Positions 8,116 through 16,421 of a stretch of DNA of 38,742 nt are shown in pieces. This DNA is from an uncultured Actinomycetes bacterium (GTDB taxonomy: Bacteria; Actinomycetota; Coriobacteriia; Coriobacteriales; Atopobiaceae). Each line of letters begins with the position of its first letter. The stretch's first letter is position 1. Location: positions 1 to 38,742 of the forward strand of contig OMWE01000028.1 in assembly GCA_900314685.1 (NCBI GenBank). Direction: 5' to 3'. The position numbers were made by a program, and so were the translations under genes. Below the pieces are notes generated by a model that was given only the letters and a program-made list of their open reading frames with translations, did no database searches and was not told where the DNA came from.

Positions 8116-9531
8116 CTACGCCTCCGTGCGCGCTTCGTCGCGCTCGCGCATGGCGGCGATGAAGGCGGGGCCGATCTGCGTGACGTCGCCCGCGCCCTGG
8201 GTGATCAGCAGGTCTCCCGGACGCGCGATCTCCACGAGGTGCGCCACGAGCTCCTTGCGGTTGGGGAGGTAGGTGACATCCTCGATCGCGCCGTGCTCCC
8301 GCACGGAATTCACGACCGTCTTGCCCGAGACCCCCGGGATGGGCATCTCGCCCGCGGAGAAGACGTCCATCACGCACAGGACGTCGGCCTTGTCGAAAGC
8401 GGTGCCAAACATGTCGGCGAGCGCCTGTGTACGGCTGTAGCGGTGCGGCTGGAAGACACACACGATGCGCTTGAAATCGAGGGCCTTGGCGGCGGTGAGG
8501 GTCGCCGCGATCTCGGTGGGATGGTGGCCGTAGTCGTCGACGACGGTCACACCGTCCGCATCGCCCACGTGGGTGAAGCGACGGTGGGCGCCCTGGAAGC
8601 CCGAGACCGCCTCAGCCGCACGGTCCAGGTCGAGGCCCAGCACGCCGGCGACCGCGAGCGATGCCGCGGCGTTGCCCATGTTGTGCCTGCCGGGGTTGGC
8701 GTGCAGCGACAGCGCGCGCGTCACACCGTCGGGACACGTCACGGTAAAGTGGCTCTCGAGCTGGTGCGAGGCGTCGGGCGTCGGCGTGCAGACGTAGTCG
8801 TTGCCCTTGTCGAAGCCATAGGTGACGACGTTGACATCGCAGGAGCGCGCGAGCTCGACGTAGTGGGGCACGTCGCCGTAGATCACGACGGTGCCGTCGT
8901 GTCCGACGAGGTTCATGAATTCGCAGAAGGTCTTCTCGATGTTCTCGAGCGTGCCGTAGTGGTCGAGGTGGTCCGCCTCGATGTTGGTCACGACGACCAC
9001 GTTGGGGTTGAGGTAGAGGAAGGAGCCGTCGGACTCGTCGGCCTCGCAGACGAAGTAGCCGCCGTTGCCGTTGCGGCCGTTGGTGCCGTACTCCTCCACG
9101 ATGCCGCCGATCAGGAAGGACGGGTCGCAGCCCAGGTGGTCCAGCATCGTCGCGACCATCGAGCTCGTGGTCGTCTTGCCGTGCGTGCCGGCCACCGCCA
9201 CGGTCGTGGCCCCTGCCCCCAGGGCGGACAGCATCTTGGCGCGGGCCCAGACGGGGATGCCCAGCTCGCGGGCGCGCACGAGCTCGGGGTTGGTGTCGGG
9301 GATTGCCGAGGAGATCACCACGACGTCGGGCCGCAGCTCGTCGATCGTCTCGGCCTTGTGCCCGATGTAGACGGTGATGCCCGCGTGCTCGAGGTCGCGG
9401 ACGTAATTGGAGCTCTTGAGGTCGGAACCGGTGACCTTGCACCCGCGCTCGTGGAGCACCAGCGCGATACCGCTCATGCCAGCGCCGCCGATGCCGATGA
9501 AATGGGCGCTCGCAAACTTGGACTCAGACAA
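8116..9531 (-). CDS. murC: UDP-N-acetylmuramate--L-alanine ligase
   Basis: MurC joins L-alanine to UDP-MurNAc with ATP. The 471-residue protein begins with the dinucleotide-like fold HFIGIGGAGMSGIA (10-23), has the ligase ATP loop GTHGKTTT (115-122), the middle-domain EADESDGSFL and NIEADHLDHYGT motifs, and the C-terminal VVDDYGHHPTEI and FQPHRYSRT blocks. A TTG start at 9529-9531 is preferred: AAAGAAAGG lies seven bases upstream and the N-terminus then matches the family. In-frame ATGs at 9567 and 9561 have poorer ribosome sites. The 158-bp gap to murG (9532-9689) includes a minus-strand TACAAT (9604-9609) without a clear -35; a second promoter there is possible but weak. Confidence 0.96.
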   Translation of the reverse strand: MSESKFASAHFIGIGGAGMSGIALVLHERGCKVTGSDLKSSNYVRDLEHAGITVYIGHKAETIDELRPDVVVISSAIPDTNPELVRARELGIPVWARAKMLSALGAGATTVAVAGTHGKTTTSSMVATMLDHLGCDPSFLIGGIVEEYGTNGRNGNGGYFVCEADESDGSFLYLNPNVVVVTNIEADHLDHYGTLENIEKTFCEFMNLVGHDGTVVIYGDVPHYVELARSCDVNVVTYGFDKGNDYVCTPTPDASHQLESHFTVTCPDGVTRALSLHANPGRHNMGNAAASLAVAGVLGLDLDRAAEAVSGFQGAHRRFTHVGDADGVTVVDDYGHHPTEIAATLTAAKALDFKRIVCVFQPHRYSRTQALADMFGTAFDKADVLCVMDVFSAGEMPIPGVSGKTVVNSVREHGAIEDVTYLPNRKELVAHLVEIARPGDLLITQGAGDVTQIGPAFIAAMRERDEARTEA

Positions 9532-9689
9532 TTGTGTGCCTTTCTTTCCGTAGGAACACATACGCATCTACTCTAACCCATGGCAGGTCCGATACGGGGT
9601 TCGATTGTAGATAGCGGCGAAAAGACACGCGGTGCCGAGGCAGGCGATGGTCGGCGGTCCCCGCAGGAGTCACCCACCGCGCAGGTCCC

Positions 9690-10817
9690 TCAGCGGCCCC
9701 GCGCGGCACCCTCCACCTGGTCGGCGAGGGCGGCGGCGGCATCGCCCGCGCGCAGCCCGAGCGCGGCCTCGCGCATCTCCGCGCGGCGGCCGGCGTCGCG
9801 CAGGAGGCCGAGGAGGCCGTCGGAGAACTCCTCGGTGTCGATGCGGCTGTCGTCGCAGATGACGGCGGCGCCGACGTCCGAGAGCAGGTGCGCGTTGGTC
9901 GCCTGGTGGTTCTCCGTGGCCAGGGGATAGGGCACGAGCATCGACGGCACGGCGAGGGCGGCTATCTCCGCGATTGAGGACGCGCCGGCGCGGGACAGCA
10001 CGAGGTCAGCAGCCGCCAGCGCCCCGCCCATGTCCGAGATATAGGGCACGACCTGCCAGCGCTTCCGCTCCTCCGCGGTGAGCGCGAGGGCCGCGACCGT
10101 CTCGTCGTAGAGCTTGTCGCCCGTGGAGTGCACGACATACAGCGAGGGCTGGGCGAGCAGGCGGTCCTTGAGGGCGACGACGCCCTCGTTGAGGTGCTGC
10201 GCGCCGAGGCTGCCGCCAAAGACCAGCAGCATCTCCGCGTCGGCCGGCACGCCAAAGGCGTCGCGACCCGCCTCGCGCGTGGCTGCGAGTACGCTCTTGC
10301 GCACGGGGTTGCCCGTCATCACGACCTTGGTCGCGGGGCCGACCTTGCCCTCAAAGGCCCGCTCGGCCGCCGGGAAGGAAAGGCAGAGCCTGGCAGCCTT
10401 CTTGGCGCTGAGCTTGTTGGCGAGGCCGGGCACGGAGTTCTGCTCGTGCAGGACGTAGGGCACGCCGTGCGAGGAGCACCAGCGCAGCAGGGCCATCTCG
10501 ACGTATGCGCCGAAGCCCACGGCCACGTCGGGGGCGCCCTCCTCGGCAAAGACCCTGCCCACGGCCCGCTCGGCGCCCTTCATGCGCGCCAGGGCGGTCA
10601 CAGCGGTCCAGGGACGGTGCCGGTCAAAGCCCGTGACGACGATCGGGTGAAAGGCATAGCCGGCCTCCGGCACGAGCGTCGCCTCCAGGCGGGTCGACTG
10701 GCCGAAGAAGCACACCTCATGGCCGCGCTCGGCCAGCTCACCGGCCAGGGCGAGCGCGGGGTTGATGTGACCGGCGGTACCGCCTGCGGCGATGGCGACC
10801 TTGAGCTTATCTGTCAC
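9690..10817 (-). CDS. murG: UDP-GlcNAc--MurNAc-(pentapeptide) pyrophosphoryl-undecaprenol GlcNAc transferase
   Basis: MurG adds GlcNAc to lipid I on the inner face of the membrane to give lipid II. The 375-residue protein has GGTAGHINPALALA (12-25), the HEQNSVPGLANK motif, the GGSLGAQHLN loop, and the donor-binding SRAGASSIAEIAALAVPSMLVPYP region near the C-terminus (GT28/GT-B fold). The GTG start at 10815-10817 lies inside the end of ftsW (11-base overlap, GTGACAGATAA) and has GGGAGGG nine bases upstream; the upstream open frame is in the ftsW antiframe-free extension and has no family match. It sits in canonical order between ftsW and murC. Confidence 0.96.
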   Translation of the reverse strand: MTDKLKVAIAAGGTAGHINPALALAGELAERGHEVCFFGQSTRLEATLVPEAGYAFHPIVVTGFDRHRPWTAVTALARMKGAERAVGRVFAEEGAPDVAVGFGAYVEMALLRWCSSHGVPYVLHEQNSVPGLANKLSAKKAARLCLSFPAAERAFEGKVGPATKVVMTGNPVRKSVLAATREAGRDAFGVPADAEMLLVFGGSLGAQHLNEGVVALKDRLLAQPSLYVVHSTGDKLYDETVAALALTAEERKRWQVVPYISDMGGALAAADLVLSRAGASSIAEIAALAVPSMLVPYPLATENHQATNAHLLSDVGAAVICDDSRIDTEEFSDGLLGLLRDAGRRAEMREAALGLRAGDAAAALADQVEGAARGR

Positions 10818-12396
10818 GGTTTTCGTCCCTCCCGTTGCGGCTCCGGTACCCCGGGGCCCTGTATGACGTCTGATGCGAAGAAGAGCGGGCGCCGCGAAGC
10901 CGGTCGGCGGCGTCCTCCTCCAAGTGTATCCTCTGCCGACCGTTGCGGTCGGTCGTGACGCGCCCCTCTGGCCGCGGCGACTGGCGCAGGGCGGACGTGC
11001 CTTGGGCAGACGAGCGCTGTCCTCCCCTGTTGAAAGGCAGGATGTTGGACGGGGCAGCATCGTCCCCATACGCGGAGGCAGTGCGACCGTACGCACGCGC
11101 CGAGCGCGGCACGGGCTCGCCGACCTGACCGGACTCGGAGCCGTAGCCTCCCCCGTCGTATGCGGAGCCGCGGTGGACGGACAGGTCCCGGCGACGCCTG
11201 TCGGACTCCGTCTCCTCGAGGTGCGAGGCGCGCGAGACCGAGGCTATCAGGCCTACGAGCATGAGGCAGGAGATGATCGACGAGCCGCCGTAGCTCATAA
11301 AGGGCACGGGCTTGCCGGTCATCGGCATGATGCCGAGCACGCCGCATATGTTGACAAAGAGCTGGATGATCAGCAGCGACGCCGACCCCGCCGCGATCAG
11401 GCGGCCGGTGAGGTCGGGGGCGTTGCGGGCGATCTGGATCGCGGACCAGAAGAGCAGTGCAAAGAGCGCGAGGACCGCGAGCGTGCCCACCAGCCCGCAC
11501 TCCTCGCCCACGATGGAGAAGATGAAATCGTTGTAGGCCATGGGCAGGTAGGAGTACTTCTGACGGCTCGCGCCGATACCGACGCCGAAGATGCCGCCGC
11601 TGCCAAAGGCGTAGAAGCCCTGCACGAGCTGATAGCCGTTGCCGTACCGGTCGGCCCAGGGGTTGAGGAACGTCAGGAAGCGCTGGCGCGAGTAGGCGTC
11701 GCGCATGGAGTAGCCAAAGAAAATCACGGCGAGACCAAACGTCACGGCACCGACCGCCTCACCGGGGACGCCGCAGAAATAGAACATCACCAGCAGGGTG
11801 AGGCCGCAGATCATCGTGGAGCCCTTGTCGGGCTGCAGCAGGAAGAGACCCAAGGGGATGACGATGGCGGCAGCCATCAGCCCCACAAACCTCCCCTGCT
11901 CCAGCTCCCCAGTCTCGAAGTAGCGCCCGCACAGGCTGGCGGTCACCAGCACGATCGTGACCTTGGCGAACTCGGAGGGCTGCAGGCTGAAGGCACCGAT
12001 CTGTATCCAGCGGGTTGCACCGTAGGCATCGGTGCCCGAGGACGAGAAGATCACGAGCCCGAGCAGAAAGACCGTGAAGAGCCAGATGGGAATGATGAAT
12101 TTGTTTGCCCAAAAATGGTAATCCACACAGGCTATGACCACGGCGACAGCCAACCCGATGCCGATGAACATAAGCTGACGGATGAGGTAGTACGCCGGGT
12201 TGTGGTCGGTGTCCGCGCCGGTCAGGGCAACGATCGACGAGGACGAGTAGATCATCAGGAGACCATAGGCGACGAGCATAAAAGTGGCCAGGTACAGCAG
12301 CAGGCGCGGCTTCTCGAACCGCTCGGGCACACCGAAGATGCTTTTTTCCGCCCGCCCCCTGCGGCGCGCGTCGCGTGAGGTGGCAGTGCCGCGCAT
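10807..12396 (-). CDS. ftsW: FtsW, septal peptidoglycan polymerase (SEDS family)
   Basis: FtsW is the SEDS glycosyltransferase that polymerises lipid II at the septum together with the FtsI transpeptidase. The 529-residue protein has about ten membrane helices between residues 33 and 390, with SEDS landmarks TRWIQIGAFSLQPSEFAK (around 128-145), LLQPDKGSTM (catalytic Asp region), NPWADRYGNGYQLVQ, FIFSIVGEECG and KPVPFMSYGGSS. The last 120 or so residues form a polar, Arg/Ser/Gly-rich cytoplasmic tail that is longer than in most homologues. It begins three bases after the murD stop and its 3' end overlaps murG by 11 bases. FtsW rather than RodA is favoured by its place between murD and murG. 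Confidence 0.95.
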   Translation of the reverse strand: MRGTATSRDARRRGRAEKSIFGVPERFEKPRLLLYLATFMLVAYGLLMIYSSSSIVALTGADTDHNPAYYLIRQLMFIGIGLAVAVVIACVDYHFWANKFIIPIWLFTVFLLGLVIFSSSGTDAYGATRWIQIGAFSLQPSEFAKVTIVLVTASLCGRYFETGELEQGRFVGLMAAAIVIPLGLFLLQPDKGSTMICGLTLLVMFYFCGVPGEAVGAVTFGLAVIFFGYSMRDAYSRQRFLTFLNPWADRYGNGYQLVQGFYAFGSGGIFGVGIGASRQKYSYLPMAYNDFIFSIVGEECGLVGTLAVLALFALLFWSAIQIARNAPDLTGRLIAAGSASLLIIQLFVNICGVLGIMPMTGKPVPFMSYGGSSIISCLMLVGLIASVSRASHLEETESDRRRRDLSVHRGSAYDGGGYGSESGQVGEPVPRSARAYGRTASAYGDDAAPSNILPFNRGGQRSSAQGTSALRQSPRPEGRVTTDRNGRQRIHLEEDAADRLRGARSSSHQTSYRAPGYRSRNGRDENRDR

Positions 12397-12399
12397 CGG

Positions 12400-13797
12400 C
12401 TACCTGCCCTCGCGTATACGCTCGGCCACCAGGTCCTTGAAGACCCGCCCGCGCTCCTCAAAGCCCGAGAACTCATCGAAACTCGAGCATGCGGGGGACA
12501 GCAGGACCGTCTGCCCCGGCAGGGCTATACCGATCGCCCGGTCGAGCGCCTCGGCCATATGCGGGGCCTCGTACACCCTTTCCGAGGAGTCGCCCAGGTG
12601 CTCGCGCAGGGCCGCCGCGATACGCGGGCCGGCGTCGCCGTAGCAGACGGCGGCGGCACAGTCGCGCGCGGCCGCCCCCGCGAGGCTCGTGAGGTCGGTC
12701 CCCTTGTCGTGGCCGCCCAGCAGCAGGACGACGGAGCCCGGCTCAAAGGCGGTCAGCGCCTTCTCCACGGCATCGGTGTTGGTCGCCTTGGAGTCGTCGA
12801 CGAAACGCACGCCCGCGAGCTCGCCGCAGGGCTCGATGCGGTGCTCGAGCGGTGCGAAGGCCACGAGTCCGGCAGCCACGTCCGCCTCGGGCGCCCCGAC
12901 CGCCAGCGCCACCGTCGCGGCCGCGAGCGCGTTCTCGACGTTGTGCACGCCCTTGATTTGCAGGTCGTCCCCGCCGCACAGCTCGTGCTCGGTCCCGTCC
13001 AGGCGCACCACGAGCCGCCCGTCTCGGACAAACGCGGCGCACGGGGTCCCGGGGTCCCCCTCGAGGCTGAGGCGGCACAGGCGCAGGCCGCGCGCGTCGA
13101 GCCGGTCGGCGATGGCACGGCACCAGTCGTCCCCCACCGCGACGACCGCGAGGTCGTCAGGCGTGAGGTTGGCGAAGATCTTTTCCTTTGCCGCGGCGTA
13201 GTTTTCGAGCGTCTTGTGCCAGGCGATATGGTCGGGCGTCACGTTGAGCAGCACCGCCACGTGCGGGTGCAGGCGCCGGGAGACGGCCAGCTGGAAGCTC
13301 GAGAGCTCGGCGACGAACCACTCGCCGTCCTCGCGCTTGGTGACCGCCTCGGTGCAGAGGTACCCGATGTTGCCGACCGCGGTGGCACGCATGCCGGCGC
13401 CGCGCAGCAGGTCGCGGGTAAAGGTCGTGGTGGTCGTCTTGCCGTTGGTGCCGGTGATGGCCACCCAGCGCTCGGGAGACTCGCGCCAGGCGAACTCGGG
13501 CTCCGATACGATCTCGGCGGAGCATGCCTGCGCGGCGCGGAAAAAGTCGGAGAACTCGGAGATGCCCGGGGACGTCACGCAGAGGTCGTAGGATCCCTGC
13601 ACGTCTTCCGTGCCGTACACCACGCGCACGCCGGCCTGCTCGAGCCCCCGGCCGAGCTCCCCCGGCTCCGACTTGAGCCCTCCGTACAGGGTGACGTCGT
13701 CGCCCCGCTCCGCGCAGTAGCGGGCGACGAATGCGCCGGACTTGCCCAGGCCCAGCACGAGCGTGCGGGTGTTGTCTGCTGTGTCAATGTGCCCCAT
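12400..13797 (-). CDS. murD: UDP-N-acetylmuramoyl-L-alanine--D-glutamate ligase
   Basis: MurD adds D-glutamate to UDP-MurNAc-L-Ala with ATP. The 465-residue protein has the N-terminal nucleotide-sugar fold (LVLGLGKSGAFVARY), the SPGIS motif at 76-80, ATP loop GTNGKTTT (116-123), LSSFQLAVSRRLHPHVAVLLN, the TPDHIAWHKTLENYAAAKEKIF block, HNVENALAA and C-terminal FVDDSKATNTDAV and LLGGHDKGTDL, and SPACSSFDEFSGFEERG. All fit MurD rather than other Mur ligases. AGGAGAA lies about nine bases upstream of the ATG. It follows mraY by 57 bases and ftsW starts three bases after its stop. Confidence 0.97.
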   Translation of the reverse strand: MGHIDTADNTRTLVLGLGKSGAFVARYCAERGDDVTLYGGLKSEPGELGRGLEQAGVRVVYGTEDVQGSYDLCVTSPGISEFSDFFRAAQACSAEIVSEPEFAWRESPERWVAITGTNGKTTTTTFTRDLLRGAGMRATAVGNIGYLCTEAVTKREDGEWFVAELSSFQLAVSRRLHPHVAVLLNVTPDHIAWHKTLENYAAAKEKIFANLTPDDLAVVAVGDDWCRAIADRLDARGLRLCRLSLEGDPGTPCAAFVRDGRLVVRLDGTEHELCGGDDLQIKGVHNVENALAAATVALAVGAPEADVAAGLVAFAPLEHRIEPCGELAGVRFVDDSKATNTDAVEKALTAFEPGSVVLLLGGHDKGTDLTSLAGAAARDCAAAVCYGDAGPRIAAALREHLGDSSERVYEAPHMAEALDRAIGIALPGQTVLLSPACSSFDEFSGFEERGRVFKDLVAERIREGR

Positions 13798-13854
13798 GAT
13801 GCGATTCTCCTACGTGCAAGGCGTACCGGCCGTGCGCCGACTTGTGCGGGCGTC

Positions 13855-14886
13855 TTACCTCAGCTGGAAATACAGCGCGAAGCCCAGTGCGGCAAAGGCG
13901 GCGGACACGATCCAGAAGCGAATGACGACCTTGGTCTCCGACCAGCCCTTCTTCTCGAAGTGATGGTGCAGCGGCGCCATCAGAAAGACGCGTTTGCCCG
14001 TCATCTTGAAAGAGACGACCTGGATGATGACGGAGAGGGCCTCGACCACGAAGAGGCCGCCCATGATGAGCGAGGTGACCTCGGTCTTGGTGAGGACGGC
14101 GAGCGCCGCAAAGGCCGCGCCCAGGGCGAGCGACCCCGTGTCGCCCATAAAGATCGAGGCGGGGTAGCAGTTGTGCCAGAGGAAGCCGACCAGGGCGCCC
14201 GCGAGCGCGCCCGCGTACACCGCCAGGTTGGCCTCGTCGTACGAAAAGGCGACCATGGCCATCATCAGCATGACCACCAGCACGCAGCCGCCCGCGAGAC
14301 CGTCGAGGCCGTCGGTCAGGTTGACCGCGTTGGAGAGGCCCGCCATCAGCAAAAAGACAAACAGCATGTAGAGCCAGGGCACAAAGATGTGGTGCCCCGC
14401 GATGTCGAGCTGCGAGGTGAGCACGCCGAGGTTGACGGCAAAGCCGCCGGGAAACTCGACGAAGGGCGAGATGTTGCACATATTGACCGCGCACAGGCAG
14501 AAGGCGACCGAGATGAGGATGAGGCCAGCCATCTTCTGCGAGGGGGTGAGTCCCAGCGAGCGTGCGTGGGCGACGGACTCGATGTCGTCGAGCAGGCCCA
14601 GGGAGCCCGTGAGGAGCGTCGCCGCCACGGCCAGGACGAGGTCGGGCGTCCATTTGGCCTGCAGCGCCGTGGCAACCAGCGCACCGATGAGGATGACGAT
14701 GCCGCCCATCGTGGGCGTGCCCTGCTTGACGAGGTGGGTGCCCGGGCCGTCGGCGCGCACCTGCTGGCCGACGTGCTCGCGGCGCATCAGCCGGATAAAG
14801 AAGGGCATGAGCACCATGGTCACGACCGCGGCCAAAAAGACCGCCAAAAAGACGCGATAGCTCGGGTAGCTGGGATCACCAAACAC
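13855..14886 (-). CDS. mraY: Phospho-N-acetylmuramoyl-pentapeptide transferase
   Basis: MraY transfers phospho-MurNAc-pentapeptide to undecaprenyl phosphate, giving lipid I, in the inner membrane. The 343-residue, roughly ten-helix protein has the catalytic Asp pair in LGLLDDIESV (Asp100, Asp101), NAVNLTDGLDGLAGG (about 186-200), FMGDTGSLALG, and the HHHFEKKGW loop. The GTG start at 14884-14886 shares its first G with the murF TAG (TAGTG), so translation is coupled to murF. It stands in canonical order between murF and murD. Confidence 0.97.
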   Translation of the reverse strand: MFGDPSYPSYRVFLAVFLAAVVTMVLMPFFIRLMRREHVGQQVRADGPGTHLVKQGTPTMGGIVILIGALVATALQAKWTPDLVLAVAATLLTGSLGLLDDIESVAHARSLGLTPSQKMAGLILISVAFCLCAVNMCNISPFVEFPGGFAVNLGVLTSQLDIAGHHIFVPWLYMLFVFLLMAGLSNAVNLTDGLDGLAGGCVLVVMLMMAMVAFSYDEANLAVYAGALAGALVGFLWHNCYPASIFMGDTGSLALGAAFAALAVLTKTEVTSLIMGGLFVVEALSVIIQVVSFKMTGKRVFLMAPLHHHFEKKGWSETKVVIRFWIVSAAFAALGFALYFQLR

Positions 14887-16346
14887 TAGCCTAGAACCCC
14901 CTTCACAAAGGCATCGAGACCGACCGACCGCGACGCCTTGACCAACACAAGGTCGTCCGCGGCGAGCACGGGCGCCATGATTTTGAGCGCTTGCGCGGCG
15001 TCGGGGAACAATTCCATCTTATCCTCAGACATGCCCATCACGGTCGCCGCCTCGCGCATCTCCCGCGCATCTGCACCGCCGACCCACACGATCAGGTCGG
15101 GTGCCTTGGCCGCCGCGTAGGCGCCGATGTAGCCGTGGAGACGCCGTGCCTCCGTCCCGAGCTCGCCGACCTCGCCGAGCACGGCGATGCGGCGCCCGGA
15201 GCAGGGCATCGACATGAGGACGTCGAGACCCGCCGCCATGCTGGAGGGGCTCGCGTTGTAGGAGTCGTCGATCAGGCGCGGCTTGCCCGGGGCGGTCACG
15301 ACCTCCAGGCGCATGTGCGTCGCCGGCATGTGCTCGATCGCCTCGGTCGCGGCGTCGCGGTCTGCCCCCAGCCGGTCGCAGGCGGCGATGGCGAGCAGGA
15401 AGTCGGCGGCGACGGCGGTGCCCGGCACATCGAGCGTCACGCGGCGCGACCACCCGTCGGCGAAGCGCACGTCGAAGGAGGGGCGCGCCTCCGCATCGAC
15501 GGTCACGTCGCCGCGACGCACCCAGTCGCCCTCCCCCGCACCGACATAGCGGCAGGCGAGCCCGGCGGGCTTGCAGTAGGCGTCCTCGATCAGACCAGCG
15601 AAGTCGTTGTCGCTCGTCATGTACAGGCAGGGGCTCACCTTGCCGATGCAGGTCGCGGAAGGCTCGTCCGTCTTGCCCATGCCCGCGACGATCTCTGCCT
15701 TGGCGCGCGCGATGTTCTCGCGGCTGCCCAATAGCCCGATGTGGCTGGTGCCCACGTTGGTGATGACGGCGACGTCGGGGCGCACCGCGTGCGTGAGCCG
15801 GGTCAGCTCGCCCGCGTGGTTCATGCCCATCTCGACGACGACGACCTGGTCGTCGGGGTCGGCGGACAAAAGCGTGATGGGCACGCCCAGCAGGTTGTTG
15901 AAATTACCCGAGGTCTTGTGCACGCGGTAGCTGCTCGAGAGGCCTGCGGCGAGCATCTCCTTGGTGGTCGTCTTGCCGACGGAGCCCGTCACACCGACCA
16001 CGGCCCACTGGGGGTTCCTCTGACGCCAGGCGCCGGCGAGACGGAGCATGAACTCCGTCGGGTCGTCCTCGGCGGCGCGCAGCACGGCGCAACCGGTCTC
16101 GGCAGCGGCAGCCAGCAGGTCGTCAGCGGGTTCGCGCGTGAGTGCGACCGCGGCGGCGCCGGAGGCCGCCACGCCGAGCGCAAAGTCGTTGCCGTCCACG
16201 CGCTCGCCGGGGATGCAGACAAAGAGCGCCCCCTCCCCTGCCGCGCGGGAATCCGTGACGACCGAGGTCACAGGCACGTCGCCCGACCCGGCGACCAGGA
16301 CCGCCCCTGTGGCGGCGGCAATATCAGCGACAGTAAACGTCAGCAT
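14886..16346 (-). CDS. murF: UDP-N-acetylmuramoyl-tripeptide--D-alanyl-D-alanine ligase
   Basis: MurF adds D-Ala-D-Ala to the UDP-MurNAc-tripeptide, finishing the soluble precursor. The 486-residue protein has the MurF-type N-terminal domain (VTDSRAAGEGALFVCIPGE), ATP loop VTGSVGKTTTKEML, the MurF-typical NFNNLLGVP, EMGMNHAGEL and TNVGTSHIGLLGSRENIARAK motifs, and LIDDSYNASPSSM in the C-terminal domain. The ATG at 16344-16346 (MLTFTVADIAAATG) has GGGAGG three bases upstream and fits family length; an in-frame start 18 codons earlier has no support. The expected neighbour murE is missing between ftsI and murF; the frame and motifs show this is one MurF, not a MurE-MurF fusion. Confidence 0.97.
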   Translation of the reverse strand: MLTFTVADIAAATGAVLVAGSGDVPVTSVVTDSRAAGEGALFVCIPGERVDGNDFALGVAASGAAAVALTREPADDLLAAAAETGCAVLRAAEDDPTEFMLRLAGAWRQRNPQWAVVGVTGSVGKTTTKEMLAAGLSSSYRVHKTSGNFNNLLGVPITLLSADPDDQVVVVEMGMNHAGELTRLTHAVRPDVAVITNVGTSHIGLLGSRENIARAKAEIVAGMGKTDEPSATCIGKVSPCLYMTSDNDFAGLIEDAYCKPAGLACRYVGAGEGDWVRRGDVTVDAEARPSFDVRFADGWSRRVTLDVPGTAVAADFLLAIAACDRLGADRDAATEAIEHMPATHMRLEVVTAPGKPRLIDDSYNASPSSMAAGLDVLMSMPCSGRRIAVLGEVGELGTEARRLHGYIGAYAAAKAPDLIVWVGGADAREMREAATVMGMSEDKMELFPDAAQALKIMAPVLAADDLVLVKASRSVGLDAFVKGVLG

Positions 16347-16421
16347 AGTCCTCCCATCAAATGCTGAGTCCTGGCTTGGGGACACGCGGCGGCAAGGCAT
16401 CCTGCCCGGCCCGCGCCCACG

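Noticed and set aside
6742..9576. 944-codon plus-strand open frame opposite ftsQ, murB and murC
   Set aside because: Antisense shadow; composition is biased and no family motif is seen, whereas the opposite strand has full Mur motifs.
14886..16346. MurE-MurF fusion to explain the missing murE
   Set aside because: Length (486 residues) and the single ATP loop and single set of ligase motifs correspond to one MurF.
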